NCBI GenBank assembly: GCA_900547405.1
Contig: URGL01000034.1
Coordinates: 1-25,649 of the forward strand
Origin: an uncultured Eubacteriales bacterium
GTDB taxonomy: Bacteria > Bacillota > Clostridia > Oscillospirales > Oscillospiraceae
Length of the DNA stretch: 25,649 nucleotides
Reading direction: 5' to 3'
Shown here: positions 1 to 6,100 of the stretch, one piece after another
Position numbering within the stretch: position 1 is the first letter of the stretch
Layout: each line of letters begins with the position of its first letter
Notes under the pieces: generated by a model
Told to the model about the DNA's origin: nothing
Database searches by the model: none
What the model saw: only the letters and a program-made list of their open reading frames with translations
Translations under genes and position numbers: made by a program

Positions 1-131
1 CCCTCATTCAGGCACGTGCCGCCGAGGGCGCGCTTTTCGATCAGCGCAGGGCGCAGGCCCGCCTTTCCCGCGCGCTCCGCACAAAGATAGCCGCCCGGCC
101 CGCCGCCGATCACGATCACGTCACTGGTCAT
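1..131 (-). CDS. lpdA: Dihydrolipoamide dehydrogenase (E3), N-terminal fragment
   Basis: Only the first 43 codons are inside the window; the gene runs off the left edge. The visible protein starts MTSDVIVIGGGPGGY, the FAD-binding GxGxxG dinucleotide fold, and reaches GGTCLNEG, the stretch just before the redox-active CxxxxC disulfide of the pyridine nucleotide-disulfide oxidoreductase family. The spacing and the LIEK/GGTCLN block fit dihydrolipoamide dehydrogenase, the flavoenzyme that reoxidises lipoyl groups of 2-oxoacid dehydrogenase or glycine cleavage complexes. The ATG at 131 overlaps the end of the RpiR regulator gene by 11 bases, so the two are probably co-transcribed. Ala codons here are mostly GCG and Arg codons CGC, unlike the GCC/CGG preference next door. 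Mercuric or glutathione reductase-type relatives cannot be fully excluded from 43 residues. Confidence 0.85.
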   Translation of the reverse strand, partial: MTSDVIVIGGGPGGYLCAERAGKAGLRPALIEKRALGGTCLNE

Positions 132-993
132 TGCCGGGTACCTGCTTTTCGTAGACGTTGTATTCGTCCCAGATCCGCTCCAGGCTCTCAAAGGTCCGGG
201 CGATCTCCTTTTCCTTCTTGGCGGCAATGGCCACGATGAGGGCGTTGATCATGCTCAAGGGGGCCACCAGGCTGTCCACCAGGGACACCATGTCGCTCTT
301 GGCTACCAGCACATGGTCGCAGCACTGGCCCAGGGGGGACAGCTTGCTGTCGGTGATGCCGATGACCGTGGCTCCGGCGGAGCAGCAGTACCGGGCCCCC
401 CTGGTGGTAGAGGCGGAATACCGGGGGAAGCTGAAGGCAATGACCGCGTCGTCAGAGTTGACGCCCACGATTTTCTCAAACATCTCCCCCTCGCTGACAC
501 CGGAGATCACATGTACATTGTTGAACATATAGTTCAGATAATAGCCCAAAAAGCTGGCCAAAGGGGCTACAGAGCGAACACCGATGATATACACCCGCTT
601 GGCCTTCAGGATGGCTGCCACCGCGTCGCCGAACTCCTCCCGGCTTACCGTCTCCTCGGTCTGCCGGAGCTTCTCCATATCGGAGTGGAAGACCGTGGAG
701 ATCACATCCTGGTCCTTCATCCGGTCGTTGGCTACCTCGATCCGCTGGACGGAGGTCAGACGGTTCAGGACCATCTCCTGCATGGTCTTCTGCATACTGG
801 GGAAACCGTCAAAACCCAGGTCCACGGCAAAGCGGACCACGGTAGACTCGGAGACACCCACCATCTGGGCCAGCTTGTTGGCGGTCATAAAGGCCGCCTT
901 GTCATAAGATTCCAGAATATACTGAGCGATCCGCTTCTGGCCCTTGGAGAAGCTTGACATGTTTTCTTTTAATAATGAAAGAATATCACTCAC
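121..993 (-). CDS. RpiR/MurR family transcriptional regulator (HTH + SIS)
   Basis: Protein of 290 residues with an N-terminal HTH_6 (RpiR) domain (about residues 1-75; recognition-helix region SESTVVRF) and a C-terminal SIS sugar-phosphate-binding domain (about 125-250; VYIIGVRSVAPLASFL, then FSFPRYSASTTRGARY). Members sense phosphosugars and control carbohydrate or amino-sugar catabolic genes. I chose the GTG start at 993 because GGGAGG lies 7 bases upstream and the protein then begins like other RpiR proteins (VSDILSLLKENMSSFSKGQ); an upstream ATG at 1086 would add 31 unrelated residues lying in the promoter. The gene has its own sigma-A-type promoter (1058-1086) and its last 11 bases overlap the lpdA start, so it may regulate that unit and itself. 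The ligand cannot be read from sequence. Confidence 0.92.
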   Translation of the reverse strand: MSDILSLLKENMSSFSKGQKRIAQYILESYDKAAFMTANKLAQMVGVSESTVVRFAVDLGFDGFPSMQKTMQEMVLNRLTSVQRIEVANDRMKDQDVISTVFHSDMEKLRQTEETVSREEFGDAVAAILKAKRVYIIGVRSVAPLASFLGYYLNYMFNNVHVISGVSEGEMFEKIVGVNSDDAVIAFSFPRYSASTTRGARYCCSAGATVIGITDSKLSPLGQCCDHVLVAKSDMVSLVDSLVAPLSMINALIVAIAAKKEKEIARTFESLERIWDEYNVYEKQVPGNDQ

Positions 994-1057
994 GGTGATA
1001 CCTCCCTGCAATATTTTTGAATTGGCCCGGGCCGCTGCCCGGAAGCTGCTCGGGGTA

Positions 1058-1086
1058 ATCATAGCAAACCCCGCCGCATTTTGCAA
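1058..1086 (-). promoter_or_regulatory. Sigma-A-type promoter of the RpiR regulator gene
   Basis: Reading the minus strand, -35 TTGCAA (1081-1086) and -10 TATGAT (1058-1063) are separated by exactly 17 bases. Transcription would start near 1051, leaving a leader of about 57 bases before the GTG at 993. The promoter lies in the gap after rluB, showing that the regulator gene need not depend on rluB transcription. Confidence 0.7.
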
Positions 1087-1100
1087 GATGAAACGAAAAA

Positions 1101-1808
1101 TTATTCACTTTGGAGTGCCCGGATCTCCTCCTCCGTCAGATACCGCCAGGCTCCCGGAGGCAGCGTGCCCAGAGATAGGGCTCCTTCCCGGATCCGCTTC
1201 AAGCGGGTGACCTCCAGCCCCGCCTGCTGACACATCCGGCGGATCTGCCGGTTCCGGCCCTCGTGGATGGTGATCTCCAGCCGGGCCTTGGTGCCCTGTA
1301 CTCGCTGTAGCGTAACTTTTGGCGGGCGGATCCGATAGCCGTCCAGGGTGATGGGGCGGCCCAGGAGGGCTTCCTTCCCCGGCTCGTATCCCGTCACCCA
1401 TACCAGGTAGACCTTCTCTACCTCTCCTCTGGGGTGCATCAGGCCGTTGGCAAAGGCACCGTCGTTGGTCAGCAGCAGCAGACCCTCGGAGTCCATATCC
1501 AGCCGCCCCACAGGGTAGACCCGGGTATCGCAGTCCTTGAGGAGCTCCGTTACATCCTCCCGTCCCTTTTCATCGGACAGGGTGGTCACATAGCCTCTGG
1601 GTTTATTCAAAAGGATGTACACATTTTTCTGCGCCTGAGGCAAGGGCTTTCCGTCGATGCGGACGGTGTCCGTCTCCGGGTCCGCACCCTCTCCCAGGGC
1701 GGCGGGGCGGCCGTTCACCGTTACCCGCCCGGCGGCGATCAGCTCCTCCGCCTTCCGCCGGGAGGCAACCCCCCGGGCGGACAGTAATTTTTGTAAGCGT
1801 TCTTTCAT
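1101..1808 (-). CDS. rluB: 23S rRNA pseudouridine synthase, RsuA/RluB family
   Basis: Protein of 235 residues. An S4 RNA-binding domain (about 1-60; LLSARGVASRRKAEELI, VTVNG) precedes the pseudouridine synthase domain. The catalytic motif is GRLDMDSEGLLLLTNDG with the nucleophilic Asp at 104, and the C-terminal EGRNRQIRRM motif is present. The enzyme isomerises a specific uridine in rRNA; RluB (23S U2605 in E. coli numbering) is the likeliest member because Firmicutes carry this gene downstream of scpA/scpB and a sporulation carboxypeptidase gene, the same order as here. It starts 33 bases after the carboxypeptidase stop, with GGGAGAG upstream of the ATG. RsuA or RluE/F subgroups cannot be excluded by motif alone. 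Confidence 0.92.
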   Translation of the reverse strand: MKERLQKLLSARGVASRRKAEELIAAGRVTVNGRPAALGEGADPETDTVRIDGKPLPQAQKNVYILLNKPRGYVTTLSDEKGREDVTELLKDCDTRVYPVGRLDMDSEGLLLLTNDGAFANGLMHPRGEVEKVYLVWVTGYEPGKEALLGRPITLDGYRIRPPKVTLQRVQGTKARLEITIHEGRNRQIRRMCQQAGLEVTRLKRIREGALSLGTLPPGAWRYLTEEEIRALQSE

Positions 1809-1837
1809 AGTCTCTCCCTGTATTGAGGTGCCTGCCG

Positions 1838-1885
1838 CCCCTCATCCGGCTCGGCTCCGCCGAGCCGCCTTCCCCCAGGGGAAGG
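1838..1885 (-). repeat. REP-like palindromic unit, single copy (copy A)
   Basis: This 48-base unit contains two hairpins on the plus strand: GGCTCGGC-TCC-GCCGAGCC and CCTTCCCC-CA-GGGGAAGG, preceded by CCCCTCATCC. It differs from the right half of copy C (22905-22952) at only three positions and is close to the right half of copy B (15976-16023). It overlaps the 3' end of the D-Ala-D-Ala carboxypeptidase gene and supplies its stop codon. Confidence 0.85.
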
Positions 1886-2936
1886 CTGATTTTTCTTCCA
1901 TTTGTTCCACAGTTTGCCCATAGGTCAGGGGCACCTTGCCTACGGCTTTCCCGTTCAGCATCACATAGGCGAATCCGGCCTCTGCCCCTTCTACCACCGG
2001 GGCATAGACGAAATCCTTCCCCCCCAGCACCACCTGGGGCCGGTCCTCCGGGGCCAAGGCAAAGTCGAAGTCCTCGGCGCACAGAAGGGGCACTTCTCCC
2101 CCGCCTCCCACCACCGGTACGGCACCGATTTGGTCACCGGCTGTGAATAACCTGTGGACAGTGTAGCGGGTAAAGCCCTCTTCCAGCAGCGTTCTGTGGT
2201 CGTTCCAGTCATCGGGGGCATCCAATGTCACCGCCACGATCCGGCGGCCTGCCCGGCTGGCGCTGGAGACCAGAGTCCGTCCGGCAGCCCTTGTATAGCC
2301 GGTCTTGACACCGTCGGCTCCCTCCAGCTGCCACAGGAGCTTATTATGATTGCGCAGCACCCGGCCCCCTGCCTGGATGGTCTTGGTGGAAACGGTTTTG
2401 GCAAAAATGGGATTTTCCATGGCGTAGGCCGCCAGAACAGCCAGGTCCTGGGCGCTGGAATGGTGGTCTGGGGCATCCAGGCCGTTGGGGTTGGCAAAGT
2501 GGGTGTGTTTCAGCCCCAGCGTTCTGGCCTTGTCGTTCATCAGCTCCACAAAGTCCGCCGGATTCCCGCCGCAAAAGCAGGCCAGAGCCACGGCGGCATC
2601 GTTGCCGGAGGACAGCATGAGCCCATACAGCAGTTCCTGGACGGTCAGCACCTCCCCCTCCTTCAGATACATGGAGGACCCCTCAATGCCCACCGCCTCT
2701 TTCGGGATCCGGTAGCGGCTGAGCACATTGCACTGCTCGCAGACCACCAGAGCCGTCATGATCTTGGTGGTGCTGGCAATGAGGGCCTGCTCCTCTCCTC
2801 GCCGGGAGAAAAGCGTCTGCCCCGTCGTGGCATCCATCACCGTAGCCCGCCTTGCGGAAAGAGCCTGGGCCTTTACTGGCAGAAACAAAACGGCAGCTAA
2901 GGTAACAGCCGCCGTTTTGGCAAAAATTCGATCCAT
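1842..2936 (-). CDS. dacB: D-alanyl-D-alanine carboxypeptidase (peptidase S11)
   Basis: Penicillin-binding protein of 364 residues that trims the terminal D-Ala from peptidoglycan stem peptides outside the membrane. A signal peptide covers about residues 1-27 (TLAAVLFLPVKAQA). The three active-site motifs are visible: STTK (nucleophilic Ser55, Lys58), SGN (110-112) and KTG (211-213). A C-terminal PBP5-type beta domain follows. The symbol rests on position between scpA/scpB and rluB, matching B. subtilis dacB; dacF is the alternative. The ATG at 2936 was preferred over an in-frame GTG at 2945; neither has an ideal ribosome site. Oddly, the last 14 residues (from AFPWGKAARRSRAG) and the stop are encoded by repeat copy A, so the natural C-terminus, possibly an amphipathic membrane anchor, may have been replaced. 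Confidence 0.93.
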   Translation of the reverse strand: MDRIFAKTAAVTLAAVLFLPVKAQALSARRATVMDATTGQTLFSRRGEEQALIASTTKIMTALVVCEQCNVLSRYRIPKEAVGIEGSSMYLKEGEVLTVQELLYGLMLSSGNDAAVALACFCGGNPADFVELMNDKARTLGLKHTHFANPNGLDAPDHHSSAQDLAVLAAYAMENPIFAKTVSTKTIQAGGRVLRNHNKLLWQLEGADGVKTGYTRAAGRTLVSSASRAGRRIVAVTLDAPDDWNDHRTLLEEGFTRYTVHRLFTAGDQIGAVPVVGGGGEVPLLCAEDFDFALAPEDRPQVVLGGKDFVYAPVVEGAEAGFAYVMLNGKAVGKVPLTYGQTVEQMEEKSAFPWGKAARRSRAG

Positions 2937-2976
2937 ATTCCTCACCCGGAGCTAGTCTGCCCCGGATAGCGGCAGA

Positions 2977-3360
2977 TTATTCCGGCTTTTTCTTATCCAG
3001 GAAGGATCCGATCCGGTCCAGAGTCTCCGGCACCATTTCCACGATCCGGTCCGCCGTGGAGTTGGCAGGCTCCGCAATGGTCAGAATGCGCACATTGCCC
3101 TCCTTCACCACCAGAAAGCATACCGGGGTCACCTTCACACCGGCTCCTACGCCGCCGCCGAAGGGCATCTGGCCATTGGGTACTTTAGAGCTGGCGAAGT
3201 CGGAGCCGCCGCCCCCCAGGCCGATGCTGATCTTGGACACCGGCAGGATGGTGGTCCCGTCGGAGGTGGTAATGGGCTGGCCCACCACCGTATTGGCATC
3301 CACCATGTCGCGGATCTTCTGAATGGTCGTTTCCAGCATATTGGGGAGTTTTTCACTCAT
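2977..3360 (-). CDS. gerW: GerW/YtfJ family sporulation protein
   Basis: Small soluble protein of 127 residues belonging to the GerW (YtfJ) family, found in endospore formers; the B. subtilis protein is needed for efficient spore germination with L-alanine. The family signature is clear: an N-terminal helix (MLETTIQKIRDMVDANTVVG), TILPVSKISIGLGGGGSDF, then a Gly-rich FGGGVGAGVKVTPVCFLVV core and a C-terminal helical tail (ETLDRIGSFLDKK). No signal peptide or membrane segment. The start ATG overlaps the last 8 bases of the DUF2953 gene, the same pairing as ytfI-ytfJ in Bacillus, so translation is coupled. Biochemical activity is unknown. Confidence 0.95.
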   Translation of the reverse strand: MSEKLPNMLETTIQKIRDMVDANTVVGQPITTSDGTTILPVSKISIGLGGGGSDFASSKVPNGQMPFGGGVGAGVKVTPVCFLVVKEGNVRILTIAEPANSTADRIVEMVPETLDRIGSFLDKKKPE

Positions 3361-3964
3361 TGGTCTGCACCGCCTTTTTCATAGTTAAAAAGAGTTTCAG
3401 GGCCCGAAGGCCGTAGCCCAGGGCAAGGCCCAGGAGCCTGCCCAGGGTCATGGTCAGGTCCATGGCAAATACAACTGTCGTTTCTTCCGCCTGGAAATCA
3501 CACTGGATCTCCACATCCCGTTTCCGGATCACCAGGGCCCGCTCCAGGTTCGGCATCAGGTTTCCCAGCGCCGCCCAGGCCCGGCCATAGTTCACCGCCA
3601 GGTCACAGGGGTCCTCCCCTGCCAGGGTCAGCCGCAGCCGGAGGAAATTCACCCGGAGCTTCCGGCGGAAATCCCCCAAAAGCTCCAGACCCAGCCGGAC
3701 AAAGGGGAGGAATCGCCGGATACCGCCCCCCGGTTGCTCCCGGCTCTGGGGTTCGGCACCCTTGGGTTTCGGCTCCGGGGGCTGCTCCTCTTTTTTATGC
3801 CTGGAGGGCATATTCCGGAGCCACTTGGGCACCGGGTACATCCGGACCGGAATTCTCCCGATCAGCACCGCAGCCCGAAAGCCCCCTTCATCAAAGTTCA
3901 GCCGGACACCCAGGGGCAGGCACCCAAGGAGCACCAGTACCCCCAGAAAGATCAGCCAGCCCAT
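3353..3964 (-). CDS. DUF2953 protein (YtfI-like), membrane-anchored
   Basis: Protein of 203 residues with one N-terminal membrane segment (about 3-19, LIFLGVLVLLGCLPLGV) followed by a hydrophilic, Pro/Lys/Glu-rich linker (about 55-85) and a conserved C-terminal domain (RLTLAGEDPCDLAVNYGRAWAAL, then beta-strand FQAEETTVVFAMDLTMTLGRLL). This layout and its position directly before gerW match DUF2953, the family of B. subtilis YtfI. Function unknown; linkage to gerW suggests a sporulation role (inference). Its ATG at 3964 shares one base with the scpB stop codon (TGATG), so it is translationally coupled to scpB. Confidence 0.85.
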   Translation of the reverse strand: MGWLIFLGVLVLLGCLPLGVRLNFDEGGFRAAVLIGRIPVRMYPVPKWLRNMPSRHKKEEQPPEPKPKGAEPQSREQPGGGIRRFLPFVRLGLELLGDFRRKLRVNFLRLRLTLAGEDPCDLAVNYGRAWAALGNLMPNLERALVIRKRDVEIQCDFQAEETTVVFAMDLTMTLGRLLGLALGYGLRALKLFLTMKKAVQTNE

Positions 3965-4554
3965 CAGGTGGCCTCCTGTTGGCCCTGGGCCTTCTCCTCA
4001 GGCCCTTGCTCCTCTTCCGGCAGCTCAATGGGCTCGCCAAAGGCGATCTTGTCGATGGGGGGCAGCTCCTCCAGAGAGCTGAGGCCAAAGGTCCGCAAAA
4101 AGTCCGGCGTGGTTTTGTATTGGATGGGGCGGCCCGGGACGTTGAGCCGTCCTGCCTCCTCGATGAGCTTCTTGTTCAGCAGGGCCGCCACAGAATAGGA
4201 GCTGTCCGCTCCCCGGATCTGCTCCACCATGGCTTTGGTGGCCGGCTGATAGTAGGCAACGATGGTCAGTGTCTCCAGCTGGCTGGAGGACAGCTTCGGC
4301 GGCTTCCGGGTCTCCAGGGCTTTGGTGATGTAGTCCGCCATTTCGCCGGAGGACACCATCTGGTAGCCGGTTTCCAGCCGCAGGATGCGGATGCCCCGGC
4401 GGTCGTAGGCCAGCTGGTCCGCCAGGGTGTCGGTGGCCTGGACAATGTCCTTTGGGTCCACCTCCAGTGTCTGGGCCAGTCGGCCGATCTCCACCCGCTC
4501 ACCGGCAGCAAAAAGGATGGCCTCAATGGCCCGCATCAGGTCGTTCAGCTCCAT
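3964..4554 (-). CDS. scpB: Segregation and condensation protein B
   Basis: ScpB, 196 residues, forms with ScpA and SMC the bacterial condensin complex that compacts and segregates chromosomes. The two winged-helix domains are recognisable: MRAIEAILFAAGERVEIGRLAQTLEV near the N-terminus and LETLTIVAYYQPATKAMVEQIRG followed by LLNKKLIEEAGR and TTPDFLRTFGLSSLEELPP, both family hallmarks. A longer reading from 4578 exists, but the ATG at 4554 has AAGGAG 8-10 bases upstream and gives the usual N-terminus. Its A overlaps the scpA TGA (TGATG), a classic coupled pair. A Glu/Gln-rich acidic tail ends the protein. Confidence 0.96.
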   Translation of the reverse strand: MELNDLMRAIEAILFAAGERVEIGRLAQTLEVDPKDIVQATDTLADQLAYDRRGIRILRLETGYQMVSSGEMADYITKALETRKPPKLSSSQLETLTIVAYYQPATKAMVEQIRGADSSYSVAALLNKKLIEEAGRLNVPGRPIQYKTTPDFLRTFGLSSLEELPPIDKIAFGEPIELPEEEQGPEEKAQGQQEAT

Positions 4555-5351
4555 CAGGTGGTCTCTCCTTCCGCGCATGGTTTCTTGTCCAGCAGCCGGA
4601 CATTGGGGTTCTCCCCGTTTACGTCATCCTCCAATGTGATGGCATTGGTCTTGCACAGTTCCAGAATGGCCAGGAAGGTAGCCACCACCTCAGACCGGGT
4701 CTTGTTGCCCCGGAACAGGGCCTTCAGCCGCTCTACGCCCCGCAAAATCAGCTGGCGCAGCACCTCCCCGGACTTCCGGGCCACGGGATAGGGCTCCTTG
4801 CCCACAATGCCCTTGAAGTTCTGGGTGGGGGGCGGCAGCTGCCGCTGGCTCCGCTCGGCGATCATCTCCAGGGCCCGCAGAAGGTCCTTCACCTCATGCT
4901 GGTAGCGGTAGCCTCCGATTTTTTTCAGGGGCTCCGGCTCCTTGGTAAAGATGCACCGGCCGATCTCGTTTCTCGGCTCCAGCTGGGTCACCGCCAGACG
5001 GATCTGCTCCATGGCTTCCTTCCGGCGGCGCTCGATGAGGCTCTGGCGCAGGCTCTCCAGCTCATCCTCCGCCTCCTGCTGCTCAGCGGCAGACAGGAGC
5101 ATCTTGGTCTTGATGAGCATCAGGTGGGATGCCATGGTGATGAACTCGCTGGCGATCTCCATGTCCAGCCGCTTCATTTCGTCCAGGTAGGCCAGATATT
5201 GCTCCAGGATGGCGGTAATGGACACATCCTGGATCTCGATCTTATTCTTGCTCAGCAGCAGAAAAATCACATCCAGGGGCCCCTCAAAGTCCTCCATGGC
5301 TTCGCTGCGGGTGTGGACAATGCCCTCCAGGTGATATTGGGGTTCCGACAT
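4554..5351 (-). CDS. scpA: Segregation and condensation protein A
   Basis: ScpA is the kleisin subunit bridging the SMC heads. The 265-residue protein has the conserved N-terminal block EDFEGPLDVIFLLLSKNKI and DVSITAILEQYLAYLDEM, which binds the SMC neck, then the MASHLMLIKTKMLL helix, a charged middle helix, and the C-terminal winged helix (SEVVATFLAILELCKTNAI). The open frame extends to 5480 but crosses the promoter (5418-5446); I chose ATG 5351, preceded by AAAGGAA, giving the usual kleisin start. It is the first gene of the unit scpA-scpB-DUF2953-gerW-dacB-rluB, with overlapping or short junctions down to gerW and 33-40 base gaps after that. Confidence 0.96.
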   Translation of the reverse strand: MSEPQYHLEGIVHTRSEAMEDFEGPLDVIFLLLSKNKIEIQDVSITAILEQYLAYLDEMKRLDMEIASEFITMASHLMLIKTKMLLSAAEQQEAEDELESLRQSLIERRRKEAMEQIRLAVTQLEPRNEIGRCIFTKEPEPLKKIGGYRYQHEVKDLLRALEMIAERSQRQLPPPTQNFKGIVGKEPYPVARKSGEVLRQLILRGVERLKALFRGNKTRSEVVATFLAILELCKTNAITLEDDVNGENPNVRLLDKKPCAEGETT

Positions 5352-5417
5352 AGACAATTCCTTTTCTTCCGGACCGGGAAACTGCTCCGGCCCAATACTT
5401 TGACACATATTTTTGGT

Positions 5418-5446
5418 ATTATACCACCTTTTTTCCACCGGCGCAA
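5418..5446 (-). promoter_or_regulatory. Sigma-A-type promoter of the scpA cluster
   Basis: On the minus strand a perfect -10 TATAAT (5418-5423) lies 17 bases from -35 TTGCGC (5441-5446). Transcription would start near 5411, about 60 bases before the scpA ATG. This promoter probably drives the six-gene unit down to rluB. Confidence 0.75.
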
Positions 5447-5485
5447 GCGGGTAGAAAAAAGAATTAACGAATTCTATCAAAACGA

Positions 5486-5514
5486 TTGCAATTTCTGACG
5501 GATTGTGATAAGAT
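5486..5514 (+). promoter_or_regulatory. Sigma-A-type promoter of the small membrane protein gene
   Basis: On the plus strand, -35 TTGCAA (5486-5491) and -10 TAAGAT (5509-5514) with a 17-base spacer. It is arranged back-to-back with the scpA promoter, only 40 bases apart, so the two may influence each other. Confidence 0.6.
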
Positions 5515-5548
5515 ACTTGTAGAAAAATGTCCGCCGGAGGGATGCAGC

Positions 5549-5845
5549 GTGGGAAAGAGAAATCGATATCGCGAATTGGAGCGGCTGATGACCAGGATTC
5601 TTCTGGGCACCGCGCTGATTTTTGTGTTTTTTCTGCTCTCCTCGGCCCGGGGCTGGAACCTGGTGCGGGTCATCACCGCCATTGTAGCCACGCTGGCAAG
5701 CCTGCTGTCCCTGGCCTGGCTGTTTATTACCGGCGAGCTGATCCGCCGCCGCAGCTTCTGGATGGTGACAGGGTTTGGATGTATTTTTTTGTGCCTGGTG
5801 GTGTCCCTCATCCTCAAGTTCCCCTGCCCCCCGGTGACCGGCTGA
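5549..5845 (+). CDS. Small three-pass membrane protein, function unknown
   Basis: I do not recognise a named family. The GTG at 5549 has GGAGG 8 bases upstream and gives a 98-residue protein with a basic N-terminus (GKRNRYRELERLMTR), then three hydrophobic segments at about residues 17-33, 39-62 and 70-88, and a short Pro/Cys-rich tail. An ATG at 5486 in the same frame lies inside the -35 element and is rejected. The gene is monocistronic: its own promoter at 5486-5514 and a strong terminator 20 bases after the stop. The positive-inside rule puts the N-terminus in the cytoplasm. It diverges from scpA. Confidence 0.72.
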   Translation: MGKRNRYRELERLMTRILLGTALIFVFFLLSSARGWNLVRVITAIVATLASLLSLAWLFITGELIRRRSFWMVTGFGCIFLCLVVSLILKFPCPPVTG

Positions 5846-5865
5846 TGGCCAATAAGATGTTTTGA

Positions 5866-5895
5866 CCCGTGCGGCAAAAGCCGCACGGGTTTTTT
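5866..5895 (+). terminator. Rho-independent terminator after the small membrane protein gene
   Basis: A perfect 10-bp stem CCCGTGCGGC (5866-5875) / GCCGCACGGG (5880-5889) with an AAAA loop is followed by TTTTTT. It works on the plus strand only; the other side lacks a T run. Confidence 0.92.
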
Positions 5896-6056
5896 CACCG
5901 TCATTCGTCACCGGCCTCCAGTCGGCGCATCCAATTTCTTCTGTAAAATACCACCAGGGATATCCCAAAGCGGTAAGCGCCACGGGAATGGCCAGGGCCC
6001 ACACGTTCTTTAAAAAATCATTCTTCGGTTTCATGCCGCACCACCAGAGAAACAGG

Positions 6057-6087
6057 CCGCCGGATCAGCAGCGAAGCGATCCGGCGG
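6057..6087 (-). terminator. Hairpin after the nucleoside kinase gene, probable terminator
   Basis: A 10-bp perfect stem CCGCCGGATC / GATCCGGCGG with an 11-base loop lies 13 bases after the kinase stop. On the minus strand it is followed by CCTGTTTCTC, a weak T tract, so termination may be partial. Confidence 0.5.
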
Positions 6088-6100
6088 TATTGCTATGACC

